This document shows positions 17,453 through 25,317 of a stretch of DNA of 64,000 bases, in pieces. The stretch is from Syntrophotaleaceae bacterium (GTDB lineage: Bacteria; Desulfobacterota; Desulfuromonadia; Desulfuromonadales; Syntrophotaleaceae): contig JAWKQB010000003.1 of the NCBI GenBank assembly GCA_041390365.1, positions 62,001 to 126,000 on the forward strand. Reading direction: 5' to 3'. Each line of letters begins with the position of its first letter. Positions within the stretch are counted from its first letter, which is position 1. The position numbers and the translations under genes are program-made. The notes beneath the pieces were generated by a model. The model did no database searches and was not told the origin of the DNA. It saw nothing but the letters and a program-made list of their open reading frames with translations.

Positions 17453-18166
17453 TTATCGCCGATGCAGACCGCATTCCTTATGCTCGGGGTTCTCCCACCA
17501 CCACCGCCCGGACCGGGGATGTTCCCCCGGCTGAACCGGGCGGGTACAGGGTGCACAGCCGATCGATGGGTAACCCTGTGTGTGCAGGCGGTTGACGGGC
17601 AGACGATGCGCGGAGGCGTAGGCCCAGACCTGTTCCCAGGACCACTCCAGCAGCGGGTTGAGTTTGAGGATACCTCCATGCGTCTGATCGATTTCGATCG
17701 GTTTCAAGTCGCTGCGGGTGACGCTCTGTTCCCGCCGCAGGCCGGTGATCCACCCCCCCTTGCCGGCCAATGCACGGCCCAGCGGTTCTATTTTGCGGAT
17801 GCGACAGCATTCATGCCGGTTTTCCAGACTTTCTCGAAAGGAGAAGAGCCCTTTTTCCCTCTCCAGCTTTTCCACCGCCTCTCGCTGCGGAAAATACCAG
17901 TCGATGACGACCCCGTAGCGGGCGGTGACCGCTTCGGCCACTTCATAGGTTTCCTCGTTAAGTCGGCCGGTATCCAGGGCGAAGACCGATACCTCGAACC
18001 TTTTCCGCTGAAGGATGTCGATGATCACCACATCCTCGACGCTGAAGGAACTGGCCAGGGCCATTGGACCTTTGGCGACTGCGAGGCCCGCTCTCAAGAT
18101 CTCTTCAGAAACCGCTGAGGCCGAAAGAATGGTTTTGTTCAGGATAATCGTTTCTTTATGCGACAT
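17453..18166 (-). CDS. cysH: APS reductase (4Fe-4S, thioredoxin-dependent), assimilatory
   Basis: 237 residues from ATG 18166 with GGAGG eight bases upstream. PAPS/APS reductase fold: SSFSVEDVVIIDIL, VFALDTGRL, and the catalytic ECGLH at C232. The four cluster cysteines C120-C121 and C204-x2-C207 (CC...CxxC) mark the Fe-S-containing, APS-specific branch rather than the PAPS-specific enterobacterial one. It reduces APS to sulfite and AMP using thioredoxin. That role matches the lack of a functional APS kinase in this operon. Confidence 0.94.
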   Translation of the reverse strand: MSHKETIILNKTILSASAVSEEILRAGLAVAKGPMALASSFSVEDVVIIDILQRKRFEVSVFALDTGRLNEETYEVAEAVTARYGVVIDWYFPQREAVEKLEREKGLFSFRESLENRHECCRIRKIEPLGRALAGKGGWITGLRREQSVTRSDLKPIEIDQTHGGILKLNPLLEWSWEQVWAYASAHRLPVNRLHTQGYPSIGCAPCTRPVQPGEHPRSGRWWWENPEHKECGLHRR

Positions 18167-18180
18167 GCTGGCCTCCGATC

Positions 18181-18402
18181 TTAAATGGAATATTCCGGTT
18201 GTTTGTCTCGGCCATAGGGAATCCGGTTCCATAAACGCTCATGGCCGAAATAGATGAACAGCTTGAAAAAGGTGTCGCACAAGCCGATACCCGCGGCGAA
18301 ATCGCCTTTTCCGGTTACGATGAAAACCAGTGTCGTGGTAATGGCTGTTGCCAGCAGTCTCCAGGACAGTGCCTTGGCAATGCTGCGCCGGGTCGATTCC
18401 AT
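18181..18402 (-). CDS. DUF2061 small membrane protein
   Basis: 73 residues from ATG 18402 with a strong GGAGGG site. It matches the DUF2061 pattern: SIAKALSWRLLATAITTTLVFIVTG, then a second hydrophobic segment with FFKLFIYFGHERLWNRIPYG. Two transmembrane helices are likely. DUF2061 genes are commonly found beside, or fused to, sulfate activation genes. Here it leads the operon, 14 bp ahead of cysH. A role in sulfate uptake or assimilation is inferred from neighbourhood only. Confidence 0.88.
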   Translation of the reverse strand: MESTRRSIAKALSWRLLATAITTTLVFIVTGKGDFAAGIGLCDTFFKLFIYFGHERLWNRIPYGRDKQPEYSI

Positions 18403-18715
18403 GTCTCCCTCCTGAAAACAGATATCTCGAGTGTTTTTCTGGACGGACCTTATCTTATTACCAGTATTTTGGTCAAGAAAAAAATAAAGCAATATACTGT
18501 AATTTTTATGGTATATCTTTCAAAAATAATACACCTTTTTACCGTTAAATATAGATAAGATACTGTTTCCAAAGAGAATTACTGCACGAGGATGACTGGA
18601 AATGAAGCTTGAAAAGGCGAAAAAAAGTTTTCTGAATCCAGGGAGGTTTTTGAGCGGGTTTTAAGTGGAAAGTCCTTACAGGTCCGGACAGAGTCGGGCG
18701 GAAGAATTCGCCATT
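18403..18715. other. Intergenic stretch without a gene
   Basis: About 310 bases, AT-rich in the middle (18475-18560). It holds the cys-operon promoter at its left end and the terminator of the downstream lipoprotein gene at its right end. Short open frames here (for example 18545-18751 minus) have no start signal or recognisable domain and overlap the terminator, so they were not called. Confidence 0.6.
18449..18476 (-). promoter_or_regulatory. Probable promoter of the sulfate assimilation operon with an internal dyad
   Basis: On the minus strand a -35 TTGACC (18476-18471) and a -10 GATAAG (18454-18449) are 16 bases apart. Within the spacer sits a dyad ACCA-N6-TGGT (18460-18473), well placed for a repressor. 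Rrf2-family cysteine regulators (CymR/CysR type) bind such short dyads, but the assignment is inference. The DUF2061 start is about 45 bases downstream. Confidence 0.5.
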
Positions 18716-18744
18716 AAAAAAGGGCACCCATCTTCCTGGTGCCC
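18716..18744 (-). terminator. Rho-independent terminator of the 18774 lipoprotein gene
   Basis: On the minus strand the stem GGGCACC / GGTGCCC encloses a 9-base loop and is followed by six T. It begins about 30 bases after the lipoprotein stop codon. Confidence 0.85.
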
Positions 18745-18773
18745 CTGGCATGACCTCTTTTTCAGAACTTCAC

Positions 18774-19046
18774 CTACTTCAGGCCGGTGGCGGAAAAGAC
18801 CACCGCCGTATCCCCCATGAATCCGGCCTGGATATTGCTGGTTTCGTCGCCCCACAGACAGCTCTTGATCCCTGCAATCTGGGAACATTTTTCCGGCTTG
18901 CCGAGGATGTCCACAACCTCCTCGTACTTCATGCCCGTTTGCAGGCGGTCATAATTCTCCTGATTGACCCGGCCGCATCCCAGCAATAACAGCAGAATCG
19001 GGCACAGGGCAAGCGCGGCCGCCAGCAGCTTGATCGCATTTTTCAT
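18774..19046 (-). CDS. Small lipoprotein of the DUF3862/BamE-like type
   Basis: 90 residues. A lipoprotein signal ending in LLLLLGCGR is followed by NYDRLQTGMKYEEVVDILGKPEKCSQ and LWGDETSNIQAGFMGD. This is the two-helix, small sheet pattern of DUF3862 / SmpA-OmlA proteins, anchored in the outer or inner membrane. It stands alone with its own terminator and a gap of 37 bp from the upstream lutBA stop. Function unknown; a BamE-like structural role is only a fold-level suggestion. Confidence 0.85.
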   Translation of the reverse strand: MKNAIKLLAAALALCPILLLLLGCGRVNQENYDRLQTGMKYEEVVDILGKPEKCSQIAGIKSCLWGDETSNIQAGFMGDTAVVFSATGLK

Positions 19047-19083
19047 AAAAACTCCTCTTGAGTTCGCCTAAGTACGGCAGGCT

Positions 19084-21246
19084 TCAGTCCTCCCGAATGT
19101 CTTTTGTGGCCAGGTTTTCGGCCAGAAGCTGGATGGTGTGCGCCGCCCTGATCGACAGCCCTCGCTTTTCGAGAGCTCCGCGCAGCATGATCAGACAGCC
19201 GGGACAGTCCACGGCCACGACGGAGGCGCCGCTGCGGATGATGTCGTTTATTTTATCCTTGGTGATTTCCCGGGAAATGTCCGGGTGCCCCGCCAGGGAA
19301 TAGGATCCGCCGAACCCGCAGCAACGATCGGCACGGGGCATTTCCCGCAGCTCCCATCCGGCGGCCTTCAGCAACCGCCGGGGCTCCCGCCAGACACCGC
19401 AGCTCCGCTTCATGTGACAGGAGTCGTGGTAGGTGACCAGAACGGAAGGCGATGTAATCGACCAGATGGCCTGATCACCCACCTGCTCTTCTATGAAAAC
19501 CGCCGCGTCCCGTGTTATGGAAGCCAGGTGCTCGGCTTTCTTCAGCAGCTCGGGATCTGACCCAAGCAGTTCGCCGAAGTGTTTGCGCAGGGCGGCGGTG
19601 CAGGTCGGGCAGGTGGTGATGACGGCATCGGGGTTGTCCGCCAGCAGGGCCAGCAGGTTCTGCCGTGCAAGTTCAGCGGCCGTTTCCCTGTCTCCCGCAT
19701 AAAGGGCGGGAATGCCGCAGCAGCTCTGGTCGGAAGGATAGGAAACAGCGATCCCCAGATGATTAAGGATTCGCACCAGGCTGAGACCAATCTCCGGATA
19801 GACGAAATCGGTGGCGCACCCGCCGAACAGGGCAACCCGCAGGCGGGGCTGTGCGACCTGCGGGATGCGGGAGAAGACATCCCGCAGCGGCCTTTCGGCG
19901 ATGGCCGGCAGGGTCCGCCATTCGGTCAGGGAGGAAAAATGCAGCGGCAGATGGCGGATGCTTTCCCCTCCCCCGGTGACCGGTTTCTGCAGCCGGGCGG
20001 CGGCGCGCAAAAGTCCGTGAAACAGGCGCCGGTTGCGCATAACCTGGCGGAACAGGACGGTCCGGGCCAGTCCGGTCCCTTCCCGCTCGCCGATTTCACC
20101 GCGCAGGTGCAAGATGATCTTTTCCAGATCGATGGAAGCCGGACAGACCGAGACGCAGCTCCGGCAGCCGATACAGGCCTTGACCAGCTCCGCCGCCTGA
20201 TCCAGCCCGTCGATCCAGGCGGTCAGCACGGCCCCGATGGCGCCGATATAATTCTTCCCGAACACATGTCCGCCGATGGTTTGAAACACCGGGCAGACGT
20301 TGGCACAGGCACCGCACTTCAGACAGCGCAGGGCATCGGCGCAGTCACCGGCGGCAGCCAGGTCGGAGCGATGGTTGTCGAGCAGAACGATGTGCAGCTC
20401 CCGGGGACCAGAGCCGCCCGGGGCAGGACCGCGAATCCAGCTGACATAGCTGGTCATTGCCTGGGCGGTAGCGCTGCGGGGCAGGACCTGCAGCACTTTG
20501 GCTGCGTCTTCCAGGGTCGGCACCAGCTTGTCGATCCCCACCAGTACCACATGCACCGGCGGCAGGGTGGCCACCAGCCGAGCATTGCCTTCGTTGGTCA
20601 CGAGGACCAGATCCCCGGTCTCCGCCACGGCCATATTGGCCCCGCTGATGCCCATGTCGGCCTCAAGAAAAGTCTGCCGCAGCTGCCGGCGCGCGACTCC
20701 GACCAGGTGCTCGATATCGGGGGGTTCGGCCTTCCCGGTCACCTGCCCGAACAGAGCCGCCACTTCGTCCCGGAACATATGGATGGCGGGCATGACCATG
20801 TGGCTGGGCCGTTGCCCGGCCAGCTGAATGATCCACTCCCCCAGATCCGTTTCGACGACAGTGACACCCTCAGCCTGCAGGGCCTGGTTCAGGCGGATCT
20901 CCTCGCTGGCCATGCTTTTGCTCTTGACCGCAAGCCTGGCCCCCCGCTGCCGGGCCACTTCGCAAATGTATTCATTGGCCGCCCGGGCATCCACGGCCCG
21001 GAAAACCTTGGCCCCGGCCGCTTCCGCATTGCGTACGAAGTCGTCGAGATAACGGGAACGGTCCCCCGCAATTTTGTCCTTCAGCTCGGCGATCTCTTGC
21101 CGCATCGCCTCGAAATCGAGCCCTTCGAAAGCGGCCTCCCGGGCAGCAAGATAGGCCTCACCGAAACGATGCAAAGCATCCTGCAGGCGGGGAGCTGCCA
21201 GAGCGGCGGTAATGCGGCGCCGGTATTTGCGGGCACGATTTTTCAA
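19084..21246 (-). CDS. Fused LutB-LutA lactate oxidation iron-sulfur protein
   Basis: 720 residues. Residues 1 to about 440 are LutB/LldF: a DUF162 (LUD) domain with EADMGISGANMAVAETGDLVL, then two 4Fe-4S motifs (C308, C311, C314, C318 and C358, C361, C364, C368). From about 470 the chain is LutA/LldE with two CCG domains (GGCATDFVYPEIG...SCCGIPALYAGD and YHDSCHMKR...DRCCGFGGSYSL). In Bacillus and Shewanella these are separate subunits. With LutC the complex oxidises L-lactate to pyruvate, passing electrons toward quinone or cytochromes. The start is 9 bp after the lutC stop. No lactate permease is adjacent. Confidence 0.92.
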   Translation of the reverse strand: MKNRARKYRRRITAALAAPRLQDALHRFGEAYLAAREAAFEGLDFEAMRQEIAELKDKIAGDRSRYLDDFVRNAEAAGAKVFRAVDARAANEYICEVARQRGARLAVKSKSMASEEIRLNQALQAEGVTVVETDLGEWIIQLAGQRPSHMVMPAIHMFRDEVAALFGQVTGKAEPPDIEHLVGVARRQLRQTFLEADMGISGANMAVAETGDLVLVTNEGNARLVATLPPVHVVLVGIDKLVPTLEDAAKVLQVLPRSATAQAMTSYVSWIRGPAPGGSGPRELHIVLLDNHRSDLAAAGDCADALRCLKCGACANVCPVFQTIGGHVFGKNYIGAIGAVLTAWIDGLDQAAELVKACIGCRSCVSVCPASIDLEKIILHLRGEIGEREGTGLARTVLFRQVMRNRRLFHGLLRAAARLQKPVTGGGESIRHLPLHFSSLTEWRTLPAIAERPLRDVFSRIPQVAQPRLRVALFGGCATDFVYPEIGLSLVRILNHLGIAVSYPSDQSCCGIPALYAGDRETAAELARQNLLALLADNPDAVITTCPTCTAALRKHFGELLGSDPELLKKAEHLASITRDAAVFIEEQVGDQAIWSITSPSVLVTYHDSCHMKRSCGVWREPRRLLKAAGWELREMPRADRCCGFGGSYSLAGHPDISREITKDKINDIIRSGASVVAVDCPGCLIMLRGALEKRGLSIRAAHTIQLLAENLATKDIRED

Positions 21247-21255
21247 GTCGATGTC

Positions 21256-21831
21256 TCAGCTTTCCAGAGGATCTTCCGAAAGGCCCTCAAGAAGCAGGAT
21301 ATGCAGTTCGCGGGGGCCGTGTACGCCGATGGTCAATACCCGCTCGATATCCGCCGTGCGGCTGGGTCCTGTGATGAAAGCGATGAAATCGGGAGACCGC
21401 CTCTGATGCAGAGCCCGTATCAAGCTTGCAGCGGATCTGACGTCGGGAAGAATCTTTTTCGGATCGAGGAGGACGAAATGCCGTTCGGGAAAAGTGCTGG
21501 CCAGGCGCAGCGGTTCGTCGGTGCTGTCGAGCACCACTGTGCCGGTATCGGCGAGGGCGAAATTGGCGCCGGTCACACCGGCGGCGGCCACCGGAGCAGC
21601 CGAGCGGAAGTGGTCTGCCACCACCTCGCAGCCATAATGCCTGAGCAATTGAGCCAGATCGAGGCGGGCGCCGCTCGGGAAATCCGGCACCAGAACAGTC
21701 CCGCCGGCATGCCGACTGATATAGTCTGCAGCCCCCGAGACATTGAGACACTGAACGATCTGGGCCCCCGCCCGTCCCGCCATCTTCATGAACCTGGTCA
21801 ATGTCTCTTCTGCCACTTGTCCTGCTTTCAT
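21256..21831 (-). CDS. lutC: Lactate utilization protein C (LUD domain)
   Basis: 191 residues of the LUD/DUF162 family. Seen are VSGAADYISRHAGGTVLVPDFPSGARLDL, VTGANFALADTGTVVLDSTDEPLRLAS and the terminal FITGPSRTADIERVLTIGVHGPRELHILLLE, typical of LutC/LldG. It is a subunit of the L-lactate oxidation complex and lies 9 bp ahead of the fused lutBA gene. The ribosome site is weak. A (GAAATC)3 array lies 20 bases upstream of the start. Confidence 0.92.
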   Translation of the reverse strand: MKAGQVAEETLTRFMKMAGRAGAQIVQCLNVSGAADYISRHAGGTVLVPDFPSGARLDLAQLLRHYGCEVVADHFRSAAPVAAAGVTGANFALADTGTVVLDSTDEPLRLASTFPERHFVLLDPKKILPDVRSAASLIRALHQRRSPDFIAFITGPSRTADIERVLTIGVHGPRELHILLLEGLSEDPLES

Positions 21832-21850
21832 TGTGTTGGGAAACCAATAC

Positions 21851-21868
21851 CCGATTTCGATTTCGATT
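21851..21868. repeat. Hexanucleotide repeat (CGATTT)3
   Basis: Three CGATTT units directly upstream of lutC, preceded by TACC as the 14489 copy is preceded by CACC. It is the third and shortest member of the hexamer repeat set. Confidence 0.85.
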
Positions 21869-21886
21869 TGGAAAAAACCTGCGACT

Positions 21887-22636
21887 CTACGCCCCCCGAC
21901 TGGACTTGAACCGCTTCAGCCAGGTCTGAAATTCCCCCTCCTCATTCTCCAGCTCAAAGGCATTGATCAGACCCCGGCGCAGCGCCACAGCCACCGCTCG
22001 GTTGCGCAGGTTGAAGGCATCGCCGAATTTTTCCCCCTGGAACTGCTCCTGGTCCACCCCAAGCTTGCTGTACAGGGAATTGAGCCGGCTCTGCACCCCC
22101 CGCCGTGAAAGGTAGCGGCGCTGGGCGATGAGGTTGTCGGTCAGGCCCAGGGAGATATCGAGCAGGGCTTCGAATTCAATATCGGAAAGAGCCGTCTGGC
22201 TGTGCCCGGCCCGGCCCGCAACCTTGCGGACATCAGGGTCGATCCAGCACTGCTCGTCGATCAGTACGGTGCGGATCGCCGAACCGATCCGCTCCCGGGT
22301 ATTCGATTTGAGGATATAGCCGTAGACGGTCTCCGGCGGCACGATTCGCGACAGGGTGCGGACGTACATTTCGTCCTTGAACTGACTCCAGAAGACGATG
22401 CGCGCCTCGGGCTTGCGCTGCCAGAGGTTGCGGGCGAACTCGATGCCGTTCATTTCCGGCATCTGGATATCGCTGATGATCAGAGGAACCGGGCGGGCCA
22501 TGGCCATCTCCAGGGCCACCAGTCCGTTGTGTGCACGATCCATCTCGCATGGCAGGTCCCACGACTTGACGAGCTGTTCGAGAAATTCCGCATCCCGCGG
22601 ATTGTCCTCGGCAATCAGGATGTGCACCTGGTCCAT
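21887..22636 (-). CDS. Response regulator, receiver domain plus NarL-like C-terminal region
   Basis: 249 residues. Receiver domain at 1-125 with acidic pocket AEDN, phospho-Asp in LIISDIQMPEMNG, and the lysine YILKSN. The C-terminal half (QTALSDIEFEALLDISLGLTDNLIAQRRYLSRRGVQSRLNSLYSKLGV) follows the LuxR/NarL helix-turn-helix pattern, though degenerate. It starts one base after the sensor kinase stop with GGAGGGTT inside the kinase end. It lies 55 bp upstream of lutC on the same strand, so control of lactate use is possible but unproven. Confidence 0.85.
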   Translation of the reverse strand: MDQVHILIAEDNPRDAEFLEQLVKSWDLPCEMDRAHNGLVALEMAMARPVPLIISDIQMPEMNGIEFARNLWQRKPEARIVFWSQFKDEMYVRTLSRIVPPETVYGYILKSNTRERIGSAIRTVLIDEQCWIDPDVRKVAGRAGHSQTALSDIEFEALLDISLGLTDNLIAQRRYLSRRGVQSRLNSLYSKLGVDQEQFQGEKFGDAFNLRNRAVAVALRRGLINAFELENEEGEFQTWLKRFKSSRGA

Positions 22637-22637
22637 G

Positions 22638-24044
22638 TCAACCCTCCTGGTTCTTCTCCGATAAGGGTAAGGTCATTTCGAAACGGGCCCCGGTCGAAAA
22701 CCGTGAGGGACCCCAGCTGACCCGGGCACCGATAGCCCGGGCGCGCTCCCGAATATTGTGCAGACCGCGACCGCCCTGCCGCACGGCCTGCTGCTCATCG
22801 ATGCCCACCCCGTTGTCCTCCACGGAGAGCACGATCTGCTCTCCCCGCCGATCCAGGTTGACCTCGTATCGACTGGCCCGGGCATGCTTGATGACGTTGT
22901 GGATCGCTTCCACGGCAATGCGGTACAGGGTCAGCTTGGCCAGGCGGGACAGCCCGGAGGAGTCCACCGCCGGAGAAATATAGAGATGATATTCGGGCAG
23001 GTCACCCTTGCCGAGATAGCGCTCCAGATGCGACTCGAGGGCGGCTCCGAGACCGAGGATATCCAGCGTCTGGGGATGGAGGTTGTCCATCAACTGGCGC
23101 AGACCGGCAATGGCGCCCTTCATGTCCTCCTCGAGAGCGAGGGCATCTTCATGACAGGCCGGATCTTCTTTGAAAGTCTGCAGGCCGCGCAGAATCGAGG
23201 AAAGGTCCGATAAGGTATGGTCGTGAATATCCATGGCGATGCGCCGCCGCTCTTCCTCCGCACCTTCCAGCAGCTTTTCCGTGCCGACCACCCGGATCAG
23301 CTGCTCGGTCATGCGGTTGATGGACAGAGCCAGGTCGTCCAGTTCGTCGTGGACGACCTCCGGAGCCTTGGGCGGGGTCAGATCGCCGCGGACGATGCGG
23401 CCGGCGGTGTCGGAAAGCTTCTGAATCCGGCGGAGGATGCGGCGGGAGAAATAGAGGGCCAGCAGGACGCCCAGGGGGATGGCGGCGCCGAGCACGATAA
23501 CCGAGACCAAAGTGGCCCTTCGCACCAGATCATCGACATCCTTGCTCTTGACCGGCTGCTCGACCACCCGCAGGTCCTGGGTGGCTTCGGTCAGGGCCTC
23601 CATCAGGGGCTGCAGGCGGGTCATGGTGCCGATGAACCGCGAAGGATCGAAACCTTTTCTCGGGCTCAGCTCTTCAACTGTCCGACGAAGCTCCCGGGCA
23701 TCCTCGAGAGCCAGGTGAGGTCCCAGAAGGGGAACGATCCGCTGAATGGAGGTTGTAAGGTGCGCATGCATCTCCTCAAGCCGGTCCAGAAGTTCCAAAA
23801 TCTCCGAATCGTCGGCAAGCCCGACGCTCGATCGCCGCTCATACTGCCTGGCCAGATCGAACATGCGCTGGGCTGCCATGTTGGCCTGAGTCAGAGCGAA
23901 GATGATGGTGCCCATCCGCTGGGCCTGCTCTCTCTTTTTGGACAGGTCCCAGTAGGTATACTGGAGAAACCCGAGCAGCAGGGTCATCAACAGCAATACA
24001 GCTGCCGGGGCCATCAAAATCTGATGTTTGAGAGTTATGCGCAT
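22638..24044 (-). CDS. NarX-like sensor histidine kinase (HAMP, HisKA_3, HATPase_c)
   Basis: 468 residues from ATG 24044. A transmembrane helix (about 11-30), an extracytoplasmic alpha-helical sensor region, a second helix (VSVIVLGAAIPLGVLLALYF), a HAMP segment, then HisKA_3 with phospho-acceptor His in RRIAMDIHDHTLSDL. The ATPase domain has NVIKHARAS and EDNGVGID...GGRGLHNIRERA. The ligand is unknown. The kinase and regulator overlap closely and form one unit; position just before lutC-lutBA suggests a carbon-source or redox signal. The frame is open further upstream but that part is repeat DNA. Confidence 0.88.
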   Translation of the reverse strand: MRITLKHQILMAPAAVLLLMTLLLGFLQYTYWDLSKKREQAQRMGTIIFALTQANMAAQRMFDLARQYERRSSVGLADDSEILELLDRLEEMHAHLTTSIQRIVPLLGPHLALEDARELRRTVEELSPRKGFDPSRFIGTMTRLQPLMEALTEATQDLRVVEQPVKSKDVDDLVRRATLVSVIVLGAAIPLGVLLALYFSRRILRRIQKLSDTAGRIVRGDLTPPKAPEVVHDELDDLALSINRMTEQLIRVVGTEKLLEGAEEERRRIAMDIHDHTLSDLSSILRGLQTFKEDPACHEDALALEEDMKGAIAGLRQLMDNLHPQTLDILGLGAALESHLERYLGKGDLPEYHLYISPAVDSSGLSRLAKLTLYRIAVEAIHNVIKHARASRYEVNLDRRGEQIVLSVEDNGVGIDEQQAVRQGGRGLHNIRERARAIGARVSWGPSRFSTGARFEMTLPLSEKNQEG

Positions 24045-24148
24045 GGCTCGCAAGGTATCACAGGAGCTTCGGCGATGCACTGTGCTTTTGCACACTGTGA
24101 ACTGCACGAAAAACAGTTGAATAACGTTTTCTGGTTTCACCAAAACCC

Positions 24149-24222
24149 GGGCAGACACCAGGTCTGCCCCTACAGGGCGATCAAAAAAATTCATCGTAGG
24201 GGCGGACCTGCGTGTCCGCCCT
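24149..24222. repeat. Pair of inverted palindromic repeats (GTAGGGGCGGAC type)
   Basis: Two similar elements face each other: GGGCAGACACCAGGTCTGCC at 24149-24168 followed by CCTAC, and GTAGGGGCGGACC...GTGTCCGCCC at 24196-24220. Each is itself a hairpin and together they can form a larger one. They fill the gap between the kinase gene and the MBL gene. Their design (GTAGGGGC...GCCC) parallels the GGGGCGATTC palindromes elsewhere in the window. Confidence 0.8.
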
Positions 24223-24239
24223 GCAACCGCCTTTCGGCA

Positions 24240-25247
24240 TCAATCCTCTCCGTCCGTACCACGAAATGCCGCTTCCGCCTCGTGGGCCAGCAGGTCCGGT
24301 TGATGCTGATACCGGGGGGAATGGTGAAAAACCTGCAGGCGGGCGACCCCGGCCCGGCGGGCCAGGAGTCCGGCCAGTCGGGCCGTGAGATGATTGCGCT
24401 GAACCGCGCGATCCAGCTCATGATGAGAGAAAACAGCCTCGATGACCAGCAGATGGGACTGGTAGGCCAGGGTTTCGATCAGAGCCAGGTTTTCCGGGCT
24501 GGGTGAGACGTCGGTGACATAGCAGATTTTCATGCCCTGCTCGATGCCGGCGATTTCATCGAGCAGCCGGGACAGGGGACGGGAAATCGATTCTCCGCCA
24601 GCCAGCGGCACCGTCAGCTCGGAATCCAAAGGGGCGCCCTGGAACACCCGATCCTTCAAAGTCGTCAACCAGGGGCCGGCAACATAGCCGTGGCGTTCCA
24701 GGGCGTCGCGATGAATGGCCACATGCAGAGGTTCCTCGAGCACAAAGGCCAGAGAGGTGATATCGCCATGGTCGAGAGCGGCCGCCCGGACACTGCAATA
24801 AGGTGTTTGGTAGAGTATCCCTCCCCGGCTGGTGACACAAGGCCCCATTTCCAGGCGGAATCCCTCATGGGCTCGGAATTCCGCCCGCTGAACCCGGTCG
24901 CCCAGCCACTCCTGGACCGTCAATCGAAAGGGATACCCGGCGGTCAGATTCCAGGTATATCCCGACAGCCGCCCCTGCAGATGACGGATAATGCCCGGCG
25001 GACCAAAGAGCTGCAGATTCAGGTCACGATAGAGGAATGCCCGCAGAAGTCCGTCGAAGCCTACCAAATGGTCGATGTGGGCATGGGATACGAACACGGC
25101 CCGGACCTTCAGCAACTCGCGCACCGTCAACCTGTGGAGGTCTCCGCAGTCGAACAGCAGAGCCTCTCCGCGATGAGCCAGATGAACATAGAGTGCCGGA
25201 TCACCGAAGGGGCCGTTGACCAACCGGGGAAAAAACACCGACCTCAC
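24240..25247 (-). CDS. Metallo-beta-lactamase-fold hydrolase, RNase Z-like
   Basis: About 335 residues from a GTG at 25247 with GAGAGG five bases upstream. MBL fold with the metal motif SHAHIDHLVGF near residue 55, LLFDCGD before it, and later CYVTDVSP and LVIEAVFSHHELDRA. The late region resembles the ribonuclease Z / arylsulfatase-like group. It could process tRNA 3' ends or hydrolyse another phosphodiester; the exosite arm of true RNase Z is not evident, so the call is kept general. It lies 70 bp downstream of htrA on the same strand. Confidence 0.78.
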   Translation of the reverse strand: MRSVFFPRLVNGPFGDPALYVHLAHRGEALLFDCGDLHRLTVRELLKVRAVFVSHAHIDHLVGFDGLLRAFLYRDLNLQLFGPPGIIRHLQGRLSGYTWNLTAGYPFRLTVQEWLGDRVQRAEFRAHEGFRLEMGPCVTSRGGILYQTPYCSVRAAALDHGDITSLAFVLEEPLHVAIHRDALERHGYVAGPWLTTLKDRVFQGAPLDSELTVPLAGGESISRPLSRLLDEIAGIEQGMKICYVTDVSPSPENLALIETLAYQSHLLVIEAVFSHHELDRAVQRNHLTARLAGLLARRAGVARLQVFHHSPRYQHQPDLLAHEAEAAFRGTDGED

Positions 25248-25317
25248 GCAGCCTCTCTCCCGGCCAGAAAAACCGTCCGCCCTCTCGTCTCGATAAAAAT
25301 AAAGGCCGTAAAGACCA

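Noticed and set aside
19579..21909. 776-residue open frame on the plus strand
   Set aside because: It is antisense to lutBA and lutC, which have clear Fe-S and CCG motifs. High GC in third positions creates such long shadow frames.
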